From Actinomycetota bacterium (GTDB lineage: Bacteria; Actinomycetota; Actinomycetes; Nanopelagicales; Nanopelagicaceae): a DNA stretch of 5,047 nucleotides. Under the pieces are notes generated by a model that was given only the letters and a program-made list of their open reading frames with translations, did not search any database and had not been told where the DNA came from. Numbering within the stretch: the stretch's first letter is position 1; each line of letters opens with the position of its first letter. Location of the stretch: positions 1 through 5,047 of the forward strand of contig WLPB01000091.1 of assembly GCA_009698975.1 (NCBI GenBank), in the 5' to 3' direction. Shown here piece after piece: positions 1-5,047 of the stretch. A program made the position numbers and the translations under genes.

Positions 1-63
1 CGGACTCGAACCGACACTGGAAGGATTTTAAGTCCTCTGTCTCTGCCATTGGACTATGGGGGC
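1..63 (-). tRNA. tRNA with UAA anticodon (leucine, UUA codon), 3' end cut by window edge
   Basis: Read on the minus strand from 63, the sequence folds as a tRNA. The 5' acceptor strand is GCCCCCA (63-57), followed by T8 and A9. The D-arm has a 3-bp stem GTC/GAC and the loop sequence AATGGCAGA. The anticodon stem is GAGGA/TCCTT with the 7-base loop CTTAAAA, which puts UAA at positions 30-28. A 5-base variable loop CCAGT follows, then T-stem GTCGG and T-loop TTCGAGT. The last two T-stem bases, the 3' acceptor strand and the discriminator base lie outside the window. UAA reads UUA, so leucine is the expected identity. The 3-bp D-stem and GGCAGA loop are like those of tRNA-Leu. The oddity is the short variable loop: bacterial tRNA-Leu normally carries a long variable arm. 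It could be an unusual tRNA-Leu, a recruited tRNA of another identity, or a non-functional relic. Confidence 0.85.
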
Positions 64-95
64 CAATAGACGGTGAAGTCTACTAGCCCCCATAG
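54..95 (-). other. 18-bp RNA hairpin overlapping the tRNA 5' end
   Basis: On the minus-strand RNA, CTATGGGGGC (95-86) is the exact reverse complement of GCCCCCATAG (63-54), which is nucleotides 1-10 of the tRNA. Inside it, TAG (85-83) faces TTG (66-64) through U-G, A-U and G-U pairs, and TAGAC (82-78) pairs with GTCTA (71-67). Together they make one continuous 18-bp stem with the 6-base loop TTCACC. The two wobble positions would be C/A mismatches in plus-strand RNA, so the full stem exists only in the direction of transcription of the tRNA. No run of T follows, so it is not a standard intrinsic terminator. It is mutually exclusive with the tRNA acceptor stem and D-arm. The function is unknown; the structure itself is read directly from the sequence. 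Confidence 0.7.
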
Positions 96-105
96 GTAAT
101 GCGAA
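77..105 (-). promoter_or_regulatory. candidate promoter of the tRNA
   Basis: TTCGCA (105-100) resembles a -35 box (4 of 6 matches to TTGACA). After a 17-base spacer, TAGACT (82-77) resembles a -10 box (4 of 6 matches to TATAAT, of the TAnnnT form common in Actinobacteria). Initiation would fall near 70, leaving a leader of about 7 bases before the tRNA. If correct, transcripts from this promoter lack the upstream arm of the 54-95 hairpin. The match is modest and the tRNA could equally be served by read-through from the secreted-protein gene. Confidence 0.25.
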
Positions 106-118
106 TTTCTTAGAAATA
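100..118 (-). repeat. 19-bp palindromic element, copy 1 (upstream of tRNA)
   Basis: On the plus strand TGCGAATTTCTTAGAAATA matches the element at 767-785 in 15 of 19 positions without gaps. It contains a perfect inverted repeat, ATTTCT-T-AGAAAT (105-117). It lies between the stop codon of the secreted-protein gene and the tRNA, and its left end coincides with the proposed -35 box of the tRNA. It could be an operator or a shared promoter element, or chance similarity in AT-rich sequence. Confidence 0.4.
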
Positions 119-128
119 CAAGCAAGAA

Positions 129-746
129 TTACTTGATTGAGTAACTCCAATTGCCGTCAGCCTTAACCTCGAAGTACTGAACTCCGGACTTCATAATGAC
201 TGTGCCGTTATATGCGCCGATCTTTAAGAATAACGGGAAGCTGGCCACGCCCTTAGCGCTGATAGGCGTCACAACGAATACTCCTTCGCCATCGTGCTTC
301 CAGGTGATTCTCTTACTTGCAGTTGTTGCCTTACCGATGCTGATCACACTTGTGCCGTTACCTGATCCCATTTTTGCGCCGAGAACTGGTGCACTCTTAA
401 GTGGTGAAATCTTGACCGACCATTGGCCTTCGCCCTTGATTGATAGCGCTGTAATTGGCTTTGATGGTGTCTTCTGGAAATAAGTGCCAGTAAATGAACC
501 AATTTCTAGTGAGTACGAGAGGCCTTCTGTTCCTGCAGAATCAACTGGTGATGCAGTGAATACTCCATCGCCTTCATATGAGAATGTAAGGATTGATGCA
601 GCTTTGATTGGAGTGATATCAATAACGTTGTCCTCAGTACCTGTAAAGGTCTGATTCGCATTTGCTGAGGTAACAACGACAGTCGTCATTGCAGCCACAA
701 TCGCAAGCTGAGCGATGAGGCTGATTGGCTTAATTAACTTCTTCAT
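129..746 (-). CDS. secreted protein with two tandem copies of a ~80-residue domain
   Basis: The product is a 205-residue protein of unknown function. Residues 1-30 form a clear Sec signal peptide: MKKLIK, a hydrophobic stretch from about 7 to 26, and an A-N-A cleavage site before N31. There is no lipobox cysteine and no later membrane segment, so the mature ~175 residues should be released or loosely cell-associated. The mature part holds two related copies, about 34-114 and 128-205. Each has the same order of motifs: GDGVF / GEGVF (59-63, 153-157), IGSFTGT / IGAYNGT (82-88, 176-182) and GQWS / GNWS (107-110, 198-201). Alternating hydrophobic residues suggest beta-sandwich folds. I recall similar domains in actinobacterial secreted proteins but cannot name a family. 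The start is supported by AAGGGA six bases upstream of the ATG. Codon 4 is TTA. It follows araA after 120 bases and ends 65 bases before the tRNA. Confidence 0.85.
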   Translation of the reverse strand: MKKLIKPISLIAQLAIVAAMTTVVVTSANANQTFTGTEDNVIDITPIKAASILTFSYEGDGVFTASPVDSAGTEGLSYSLEIGSFTGTYFQKTPSKPITALSIKGEGQWSVKISPLKSAPVLGAKMGSGNGTSVISIGKATTASKRITWKHDGEGVFVVTPISAKGVASFPLFLKIGAYNGTVIMKSGVQYFEVKADGNWSYSIK

Positions 747-752
747 TCTGAA

Positions 753-758
753 TCCCTT
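753..758 (-). promoter_or_regulatory. ribosome binding site of the secreted-protein gene
   Basis: AAGGGA on the minus strand lies 6 bases upstream of the ATG at 746-744. It fixes the start immediately before the signal peptide. Confidence 0.7.
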
Positions 759-766
759 GGCTAGTG

Positions 767-785
767 TGCGAATTCTTAAGAATTA
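767..785 (-). repeat. 19-bp palindromic element, copy 2 (upstream of secreted-protein gene)
   Basis: The plus-strand sequence TGCGAATTCTTAAGAATTA contains a perfect 14-bp palindrome, AATTCTTAAGAATT (771-784). It matches the element at 100-118 in 15 of 19 positions. It sits 20 bases upstream of the ATG at 746, where a promoter -10 region, transcription start or operator would be expected. The repeated use upstream of two adjacent transcription units hints at a shared regulator or shared promoter architecture. The sequence is AT-rich, so chance cannot be excluded. Confidence 0.45.
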
Positions 786-804
786 CAGGGAAAGCCTATT
801 GCAA

Positions 805-825
805 GCCCAAAGATTGTGTTCGGGC
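805..825 (-). terminator. weak hairpin after araA, possible terminator
   Basis: On the minus strand GCCCGAA and TTTGGGC pair over 7 bp, with one G-U pair and the 7-base loop CACAATC, starting about 42 bases after the araA stop codon. Only scattered T residues follow on this strand. It may end or slow the transporter-araA transcript, but it is not a canonical intrinsic terminator and could instead be a leader structure of the next gene. Confidence 0.3.
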
Positions 826-866
826 AAGAGGGGGTGATATATCCGTATTAAAGAACTGACTGGTCT

Positions 867-2357
867 TTAGATACGTTCAGCAAAGCGATGATAGGCAGCG
901 CTCCACTGGAGTTCGCGACGGAAGTCACGAAGCTTTGTATCTTCATCAATGATGACGTGTTCTACCTTGGCCATACGAGCGAAATCTTCGATAGCTTCTA
1001 GTGAAACTGCATTCGTTAGAACTGTGTGATGTGATCCACCGGCGAGCATCCAAGCCTCTGCACTGATTGGCAGAGTCGGTTTTGGTTCCCAGACAGCATG
1101 AGCTACTGGCAACTTAGGAAGGGCTTCATTTGGTTGAACCACTGTGATTTCGTTGCTGATGATGCGGAAGCGATCTCCCATATCTACCAGGCAAACAACG
1201 CGAGCTTCGGCATCTGATGCGGTGAAGACCATACGAACTGGATCTTCTTTGCCACCGATTCCGAGTGGATGAATCTCAATCTTTGGCTTCTTTTTTGTAA
1301 TTGTTGGGCAGACCTCGAGCATGTGTGCGCCGAGAATCTTCGCTGGGCCAGGACCGAAGTGATATGTGTAATCTTCCATAAAGGAAGTTCCGCCACCGGC
1401 AGGTGTCATTGATTTAAGAATTGCACCGAGTGCAGATGTCTTCCAATCGCCTTCGCCACCGAATCCGTAACCCATCTCCATGAGACGTTGCACTGCAAGA
1501 CCGGGAAGTTGCTTGAGCGAACCGAGATCTTCAAAGTTACTAGTGAAGGCGTCAAAGTCGCCATCTTTCATAATCTTTAACAGCGCAATTTCTTGCTTCG
1601 CTGCATAAACCAGTGAGTCATGACGGGCACCGCCGCGCTTTAGTTCGGCAGAGACATCGTAGAGTCGCTCGTATTCATCGCAGAGCTTCTCAGCGTCAGC
1701 ATCTGTTACTGCATGAACGGTATCTGCGAGGAAGTTGATACCGTAATTTTCGATTGACATTCCAAATTGCAATTGCGCAGATACTTTGTCGCCATCAGTT
1801 ACTGATACAAAACGCATATTGTCACCGAAGCGAGCGAGCTTAAGGTTCTGTGACTTGTTCCAACCGATTGTTGCCCATGACCAGGCATCGATATGGCTGT
1901 GAACATCTTTAGATGCTGGCTCGCCTACAACGATCTTGTGAGGGAGACCGACGCGAGCCACGGCATGTGCATATTCGCGATCACCGTGAGCTGCCTGATT
2001 GAGGTTCATGAAATCCATATCAATCGTTGCCCATGGCAGAGATTGATTAGCTTGAGTATGAAGGTGCAGAAGTGGTTTACGGAGAAGATCGAGGCCCTGA
2101 ATCCACATCTTCGCGGGAGAGAAAGTGTGCATCCATGTAATGACGCCAAGGCAGTCGGGATCACTTGATGCATCGAGCATAGATTGCTTGATATCAGCGG
2201 TGTTCTTTAGCGTTGGCTTCCAGACGACTTCAACTGGCGCAGACATCCCCTTAGAGATCTTTGCAACAACTTCCTTTGACTGCAGCGCAACCTGCTCGAG
2301 GGTCTCAGGACCGTATAAATCCTGGCTTCCGGTGAGAAACCAAATCTGTTTTGTCAT
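867..2357 (-). CDS. araA: L-arabinose isomerase
   Basis: This cytoplasmic enzyme interconverts L-arabinose and L-ribulose, the first step of bacterial arabinose breakdown, and needs a divalent metal (usually Mn2+). The 496-residue product is full length (E. coli AraA has 500) and starts with the family-typical MTKQIWFLTGSQDLYG. The metal and catalytic residues of the E. coli enzyme (E306, E333, H350, H450) are all present: E302 in GFGGEGDW, E328 in SFMEDYTYHF, H345 in GAHMLEV, and H444 in AGGSHHTVLT. The start is supported by AAGGGAAG directly upstream, which overlaps the permease stop codon. The gap to the permease is 9 bases, so it is surely co-transcribed with the sugar transporter. The kinase (araB) and epimerase (araD) genes needed next are not in the window. 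No frame break or missing motif is seen, so the enzyme should be active. Confidence 0.97.
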   Translation of the reverse strand: MTKQIWFLTGSQDLYGPETLEQVALQSKEVVAKISKGMSAPVEVVWKPTLKNTADIKQSMLDASSDPDCLGVITWMHTFSPAKMWIQGLDLLRKPLLHLHTQANQSLPWATIDMDFMNLNQAAHGDREYAHAVARVGLPHKIVVGEPASKDVHSHIDAWSWATIGWNKSQNLKLARFGDNMRFVSVTDGDKVSAQLQFGMSIENYGINFLADTVHAVTDADAEKLCDEYERLYDVSAELKRGGARHDSLVYAAKQEIALLKIMKDGDFDAFTSNFEDLGSLKQLPGLAVQRLMEMGYGFGGEGDWKTSALGAILKSMTPAGGGTSFMEDYTYHFGPGPAKILGAHMLEVCPTITKKKPKIEIHPLGIGGKEDPVRMVFTASDAEARVVCLVDMGDRFRIISNEITVVQPNEALPKLPVAHAVWEPKPTLPISAEAWMLAGGSHHTVLTNAVSLEAIEDFARMAKVEHVIIDEDTKLRDFRRELQWSAAYHRFAERI

Positions 2358-2360
2358 GAA

Positions 2361-2368
2361 CTTCCCTT
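2361..2368 (-). promoter_or_regulatory. ribosome binding site of araA, overlapping the permease stop
   Basis: AAGGGAAG on the minus strand overlaps the TAA stop of the permease (2369-2367) and lies just before the ATG at 2357. The arrangement suggests translational coupling between permease and isomerase. Confidence 0.6.
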
Positions 2369-3647
2369 ACTTAGTACGGCGCTTTGACCAGACGTCAAAG
2401 GCAACAGCGAAGAGAAGTACAAGGCCCTTGATGAACATCTGGAAATCAATACCGACAGAGTTAAGGTTCATTCCGTTTCCGAGAACACCTTGAATCATTC
2501 CGCCAACAATCGATCCGGTTACTGTTCCAACGCCACCCTGAACTGATGCGCCGCCAATAAAGACAGATGAGATTGCATCGAGTTCGAAACCGTCTCCGGC
2601 CTTAGGGACAGCAGAGTTCATACGAGCTGTAATCAAAATACCTGAAAGCGCAGAGAGCGCACCCATATTGACGAAGAGCCAGAAGTTGACTCGACGGACG
2701 TTAATGCCCGAGAGAACAGCTGCATTGAGATTTCCACCAATTGCATAGATGTGGCGACCAAATGTTGTCTTCTTCATAACAACTGTATAAATCATGATGA
2801 GAACGATCATAAGAACGAGAGTCCAAGGAATTCCGTTAGCCTGCGAAAGCTTGGCGCCAACGAAGCTAATCATTCCTGCAAGAAGAATATTTTTGATAAA
2901 GAACCAGGTACGTGGTTCGACAGTCTGCTGGTACTTAATGCGACCTCGTCGTGTGATGAATGAGCTTATGAGAAGAGCAATAACACCCACTGCTGTAATC
3001 AGGATTGCAGTTGCATTGGGCAAGATTTGATCTTTGCCAACGGTGTAGTTGAACATATCGGCAAGCTTGGTTCCGAGAGTGTTCTCTTTATCCACAAAGC
3101 CGTTTCCGATCGCACGGAATGCATCAGGGAATGGGCCGATATTTGAATTCTGAAGTGTCATGAGCGCAAGACCGCGGAAAATAAGCATGCCGGCCAAAGT
3201 CACGATAAATGCAGGGATTCCGACATAGGCAACCCAGAAGCCTTGCCACATACCAACAATTGCGCCAAAGATAATTGCCAAAATGATTGCGGCCCACCAA
3301 GGAGATGCTGGCAACCAATCCCATCCTTCTTGAACGAGAGGGCGTACTGCCAAAATTCCAGATACTGCCCCAATAAAGGCTGCGACAGAACCAACCGAGA
3401 GGTCGATGTGTCCAGCGATGATGATCATGACCATACCGATTGCGAGAACAAGGATGTAACCGTTCTGTACAACGAGGTTAGACCAGTTATCAGGAGTCAA
3501 CGATGCGTGGTTTGGTGTGCTGATTGCGAAGTAAGTGATGAGGAACAAGAGAGCAAGAAAAATTGCATTCTGTCGCAGATCTACACCTTTTAGGCGATTA
3601 CGGAGATTGCCTAGGAATCCTGAGCTCTTCTCTTCTACATTAGACAT
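2367..3647 (-). CDS. gguB: CUT2-family sugar ABC transporter permease (XylH/GguB type)
   Basis: This is the membrane channel subunit of a carbohydrate uptake 2 (CUT2) ABC importer for monosaccharides, predicted to work as a dimer with the ATPase encoded just upstream. The 426 residues contain about ten hydrophobic segments, including roughly 27-46, 63-80, 84-101, 116-141, 142-163, 212-231, 250-268, 272-291, 320-341 and 402-420. Family landmarks are [11 protein letters not shown] (78-88), [19 protein letters not shown] (142-160), [10 protein letters not shown] (297-306) and the glycine-rich [18 protein letters not shown] (362-379). The last is part of the cytoplasmic region that contacts the ATPase. 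The wording of these motifs is closest, from memory, to the GguB/MmsB and XylH permeases of xylose, arabinose and multiple-sugar systems. The start overlaps the ATPase end by 8 bases and has AAGGA eight bases upstream. The gene symbol reflects the subfamily; the true substrate is inferred as a pentose because araA follows. Confidence 0.93.
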   Translation of the reverse strand: MSNVEEKSSGFLGNLRNRLKGVDLRQNAIFLALLFLITYFAISTPNHASLTPDNWSNLVVQNGYILVLAIGMVMIIIAGHIDLSVGSVAAFIGAVSGILAVRPLVQEGWDWLPASPWWAAIILAIIFGAIVGMWQGFWVAYVGIPAFIVTLAGMLIFRGLALMTLQNSNIGPFPDAFRAIGNGFVDKENTLGTKLADMFNYTVGKDQILPNATAILITAVGVIALLISSFITRRGRIKYQQTVEPRTWFFIKNILLAGMISFVGAKLSQANGIPWTLVLMIVLIMIYTVVMKKTTFGRHIYAIGGNLNAAVLSGINVRRVNFWLFVNMGALSALSGILITARMNSAVPKAGDGFELDAISSVFIGGASVQGGVGTVTGSIVGGMIQGVLGNGMNLNSVGIDFQMFIKGLVLLFAVAFDVWSKRRTK

Positions 3648-5047
3648 TGCTTACATCCTTTACCGTTGTCATATATTGCATCACTAACTCTGGGGAGAAA
3701 TCTTTACGTTCTACTTCGCCTGTAATTGAACCTTCTGAGATTGCATAGATGCGATCACAGATTCCGAGAAGCTCTGGGAGCTCACTGGAAATCACCATGA
3801 CCGCTTTGCCTTTAGCTGCAAGTTCTTGAATAATTGTGTAAATCTCGTACTTCGCACCCACATCGATTCCGCGAGTTGGCTCATCCAAAATTAGAATCTC
3901 GGGATTCACGTTGATCCATTGACTCAAAACGACTTTCTGCTGATTTCCACCAGAGAGTTTTCCAACAATTGAATTGGCAGATGGCGCCTTAATATTCATA
4001 GACTCGCGATACTCAGAGGCGACCTTAAACTCTTCATTAGCGTTAACAAGGCCGCGCTTGGTGAATTGATCGAGTGAAGCCAGTGAGATATTGCGCTTAA
4101 TGTCATCAATCAAGTTAAGCCCAAAGCGCTTGCGATCTTCAGTTGAATATGCGATTCCAGCTTCAATTGCTCGGCGAACATTCTTTACATTGACCTCTTT
4201 GCCATTAACAAAGACTTTGCCAGAGATTTTTGCACCCCAGCTGTGGCCAAAGACGCTGCGCGCTAGTTCGGTGCGGCCTGCACCCATAATGCCTGCTAAA
4301 CCTACGATTTCACCTGCCTTGACGTTGAGGTTGGCGTGATCGACGACCACGCGCTCGATGTCATCTGGGTGGTGAACGGTCCAATTCTCAATGCGGAATA
4401 CCTCAGCGCCAATCTTTGGATCGCGTGCTGGGTAGCGATTATTCATTTCGCGACCAACCATGCCCTTAATGATGCGCTCTTGATCGACTTTATCTGCCTT
4501 CATATCCAAAGTTTCGATAACGCGACCATCTCGAATAATTGTCGTCTGATCTGCAATCGCTGCAATCTCGTTGAGCTTGTGCGAAATGATAATGCAGGTC
4601 ATGCCTTGGCTCTTAAATTGGCGAAGCAGATCTAAGAGGTGCGCTGAATCTGCATCGTTGAGTGCAGCGGTCGGCTCGTCCAGAATCAATAATTTAACTC
4701 GCTTAGAAAGCGCTTTTGCAATTTCTACAAGCTGCTGCTTTCCAACACCTATCTTGCTTACCGGAGTATTGGCATCTTCAGAGAGTCCGACCTTGGCAAG
4801 AAGTTTCTGTGCTTCAAGATTTGTCTGGTTCCAGTCAATCAAGCCCTTTTTCTTAATCTCATTATTGAGAAAGATGTTTTCGGCGATTGAAAGATACGGG
4901 CTCAATGCGAGCTCCTGATGGATGATAACAATTCCAAGGTGTTCTGAATCTCGAAGATTCTTAAAATTAATTGTTTGGTTCTCGTAGACGATTTCTCCCT
5001 CATAACTTCCGTGAGGGTAGACGCCCGAGAGGACTTTCATCAATGTA
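3640..5047 (-). CDS. gguA: CUT2-family sugar ABC transporter ATPase (XylG/GguA type), N-terminus cut by window
   Basis: This is the energising subunit of a monosaccharide importer. It has two fused nucleotide-binding domains, as in XylG, RbsA, AraG and GguA, and sits on the cytoplasmic face of the membrane. The reading frame runs off the right edge: the first full codons read T-L-M-K-V, the residues directly after the Walker A lysine, so roughly 40 residues including Walker A are missing. Counting from the leucine at 5043, domain 1 shows the Q-loop at Q43 (IIHQELALS), a signature-like [15 protein letters not shown] (98-112), Walker [12 protein letters not shown] (118-128) and H155. Domain 2 has a degenerate Walker [11 protein letters not shown] (251-260), without the lysine. 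It then has LSGGNQQK (363-370) and [12 protein letters not shown] (383-394), and its switch histidine is replaced within ISSELPE. This asymmetry is normal for CUT2 ATPases. [12 protein letters not shown] (7-18) is strongly XylG/GguA-like. The gene overlaps the permease by 8 bases. Confidence 0.93.
   Translation of the reverse strand, partial: TLMKVLSGVYPHGSYEGEIVYENQTINFKNLRDSEHLGIVIIHQELALSPYLSIAENIFLNNEIKKKGLIDWNQTNLEAQKLLAKVGLSEDANTPVSKIGVGKQQLVEIAKALSKRVKLLILDEPTAALNDADSAHLLDLLRQFKSQGMTCIIISHKLNEIAAIADQTTIIRDGRVIETLDMKADKVDQERIIKGMVGREMNNRYPARDPKIGAEVFRIENWTVHHPDDIERVVVDHANLNVKAGEIVGLAGIMGAGRTELARSVFGHSWGAKISGKVFVNGKEVNVKNVRRAIEAGIAYSTEDRKRFGLNLIDDIKRNISLASLDQFTKRGLVNANEEFKVASEYRESMNIKAPSANSIVGKLSGGNQQKVVLSQWINVNPEILILDEPTRGIDVGAKYEIYTIIQELAAKGKAVMVISSELPELLGICDRIYAISEGSITGEVERKDFSPELVMQYMTTVKDVSNV
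3656..3660 (-). promoter_or_regulatory. ribosome binding site of the permease, inside the ATPase gene
   Basis: AAGGA on the minus strand lies within the last codons of the ATPase gene, eight bases before the permease ATG (3647-3645). It supports this start and the 8-base gene overlap. Confidence 0.65.

Noticed and set aside
86..95. CTATGGGGGC as the 3' acceptor end of a second, decayed tRNA
   Set aside because: The match to the tRNA extends past the acceptor stem through nucleotides 8-10, no CCA follows, and no T-arm is seen upstream, so an inverted repeat explains it better.
54..95. The hairpin as a standard intrinsic terminator of the secreted-protein gene
   Set aside because: No T-rich tract follows; the sequence after the stem is the tRNA D-arm.
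849..869. Hairpin TAAAGA / TCTTTA around the araA stop as a terminator
   Set aside because: The 6-bp stem is almost all A-T with a 9-base loop and no following T run, so it is too weak to support a terminator.
3243..3593. Open frame of 116 codons on the plus strand
   Set aside because: It lies wholly antisense to the permease, has no ribosome binding site that I can see, and its composition (many Cys, Asp, Asn) is that of a shadow frame. The other plus-strand open frames (196-483, 1893-2168, 2125-2493, 4091-4339, 4336-4635, 4571-4918) are shadows in the same way.
5038..5043. TTG or ATG at the right edge as the start of the ATPase gene
   Set aside because: The frame stays open to the window edge and the visible T-L-M-K-V residues are those that directly follow Walker A in this family, so the true start lies outside the window.
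3640..5047. ATPase as a decayed gene, because domain 2 lacks the Walker A lysine and switch histidine
   Set aside because: A degenerate second nucleotide-binding domain is the normal state in CUT2 ATPases such as XylG and RbsA; the remaining motifs and frame are intact.

Overview
The window holds one strand of closely packed genes, all transcribed on the minus strand (right to left). Reading in transcription order it contains the C-terminal ~90% of a sugar ABC transporter ATPase (right edge), its membrane permease, L-arabinose isomerase (araA), a small secreted protein made of two copies of one domain, and a tRNA whose 3' end is cut off at the left edge. No gene on the plus strand can be supported.

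Organism: moderate to low G+C with mixed codon third positions, a pentose importer next to araA, very short intergenic gaps, and a small secreted protein of a domain style I associate with Actinobacteria. A streamlined, low-GC actinobacterium such as the freshwater acI / Nanopelagicales group would fit. This is an inference from style; there is no phylogenetic marker in the window.

Layout: the ATPase (3640 to beyond 5047) overlaps the permease (2367-3647) by 8 bases, and the permease is followed after 9 bases by araA (867-2357). This is almost certainly one transcript: import of a pentose (arabinose, xylose or several monosaccharides) followed by isomerisation of L-arabinose to L-ribulose. 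The periplasmic/lipoprotein sugar-binding protein is expected upstream of the ATPase, outside the window; araB and araD are not in view. A 120-base gap then precedes the secreted protein (129-746), which has its own ribosome binding site and probably its own promoter.

The most unusual part is the left end. The partial tRNA (1-63) has a UAA anticodon, which reads the leucine codon UUA, and a leucine-like D-arm. However, it has a 5-base variable loop instead of the long variable arm expected of bacterial tRNA-Leu. Its first ten bases form one arm of a continuous 18-bp RNA hairpin with the sequence just upstream (54-95). That hairpin closes through two G-U pairs on the minus-strand RNA only, so it excludes the normal tRNA fold when the upstream sequence is transcribed. 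A 19-bp palindromic element occurs twice, once upstream of this tRNA and once upstream of the secreted-protein gene.
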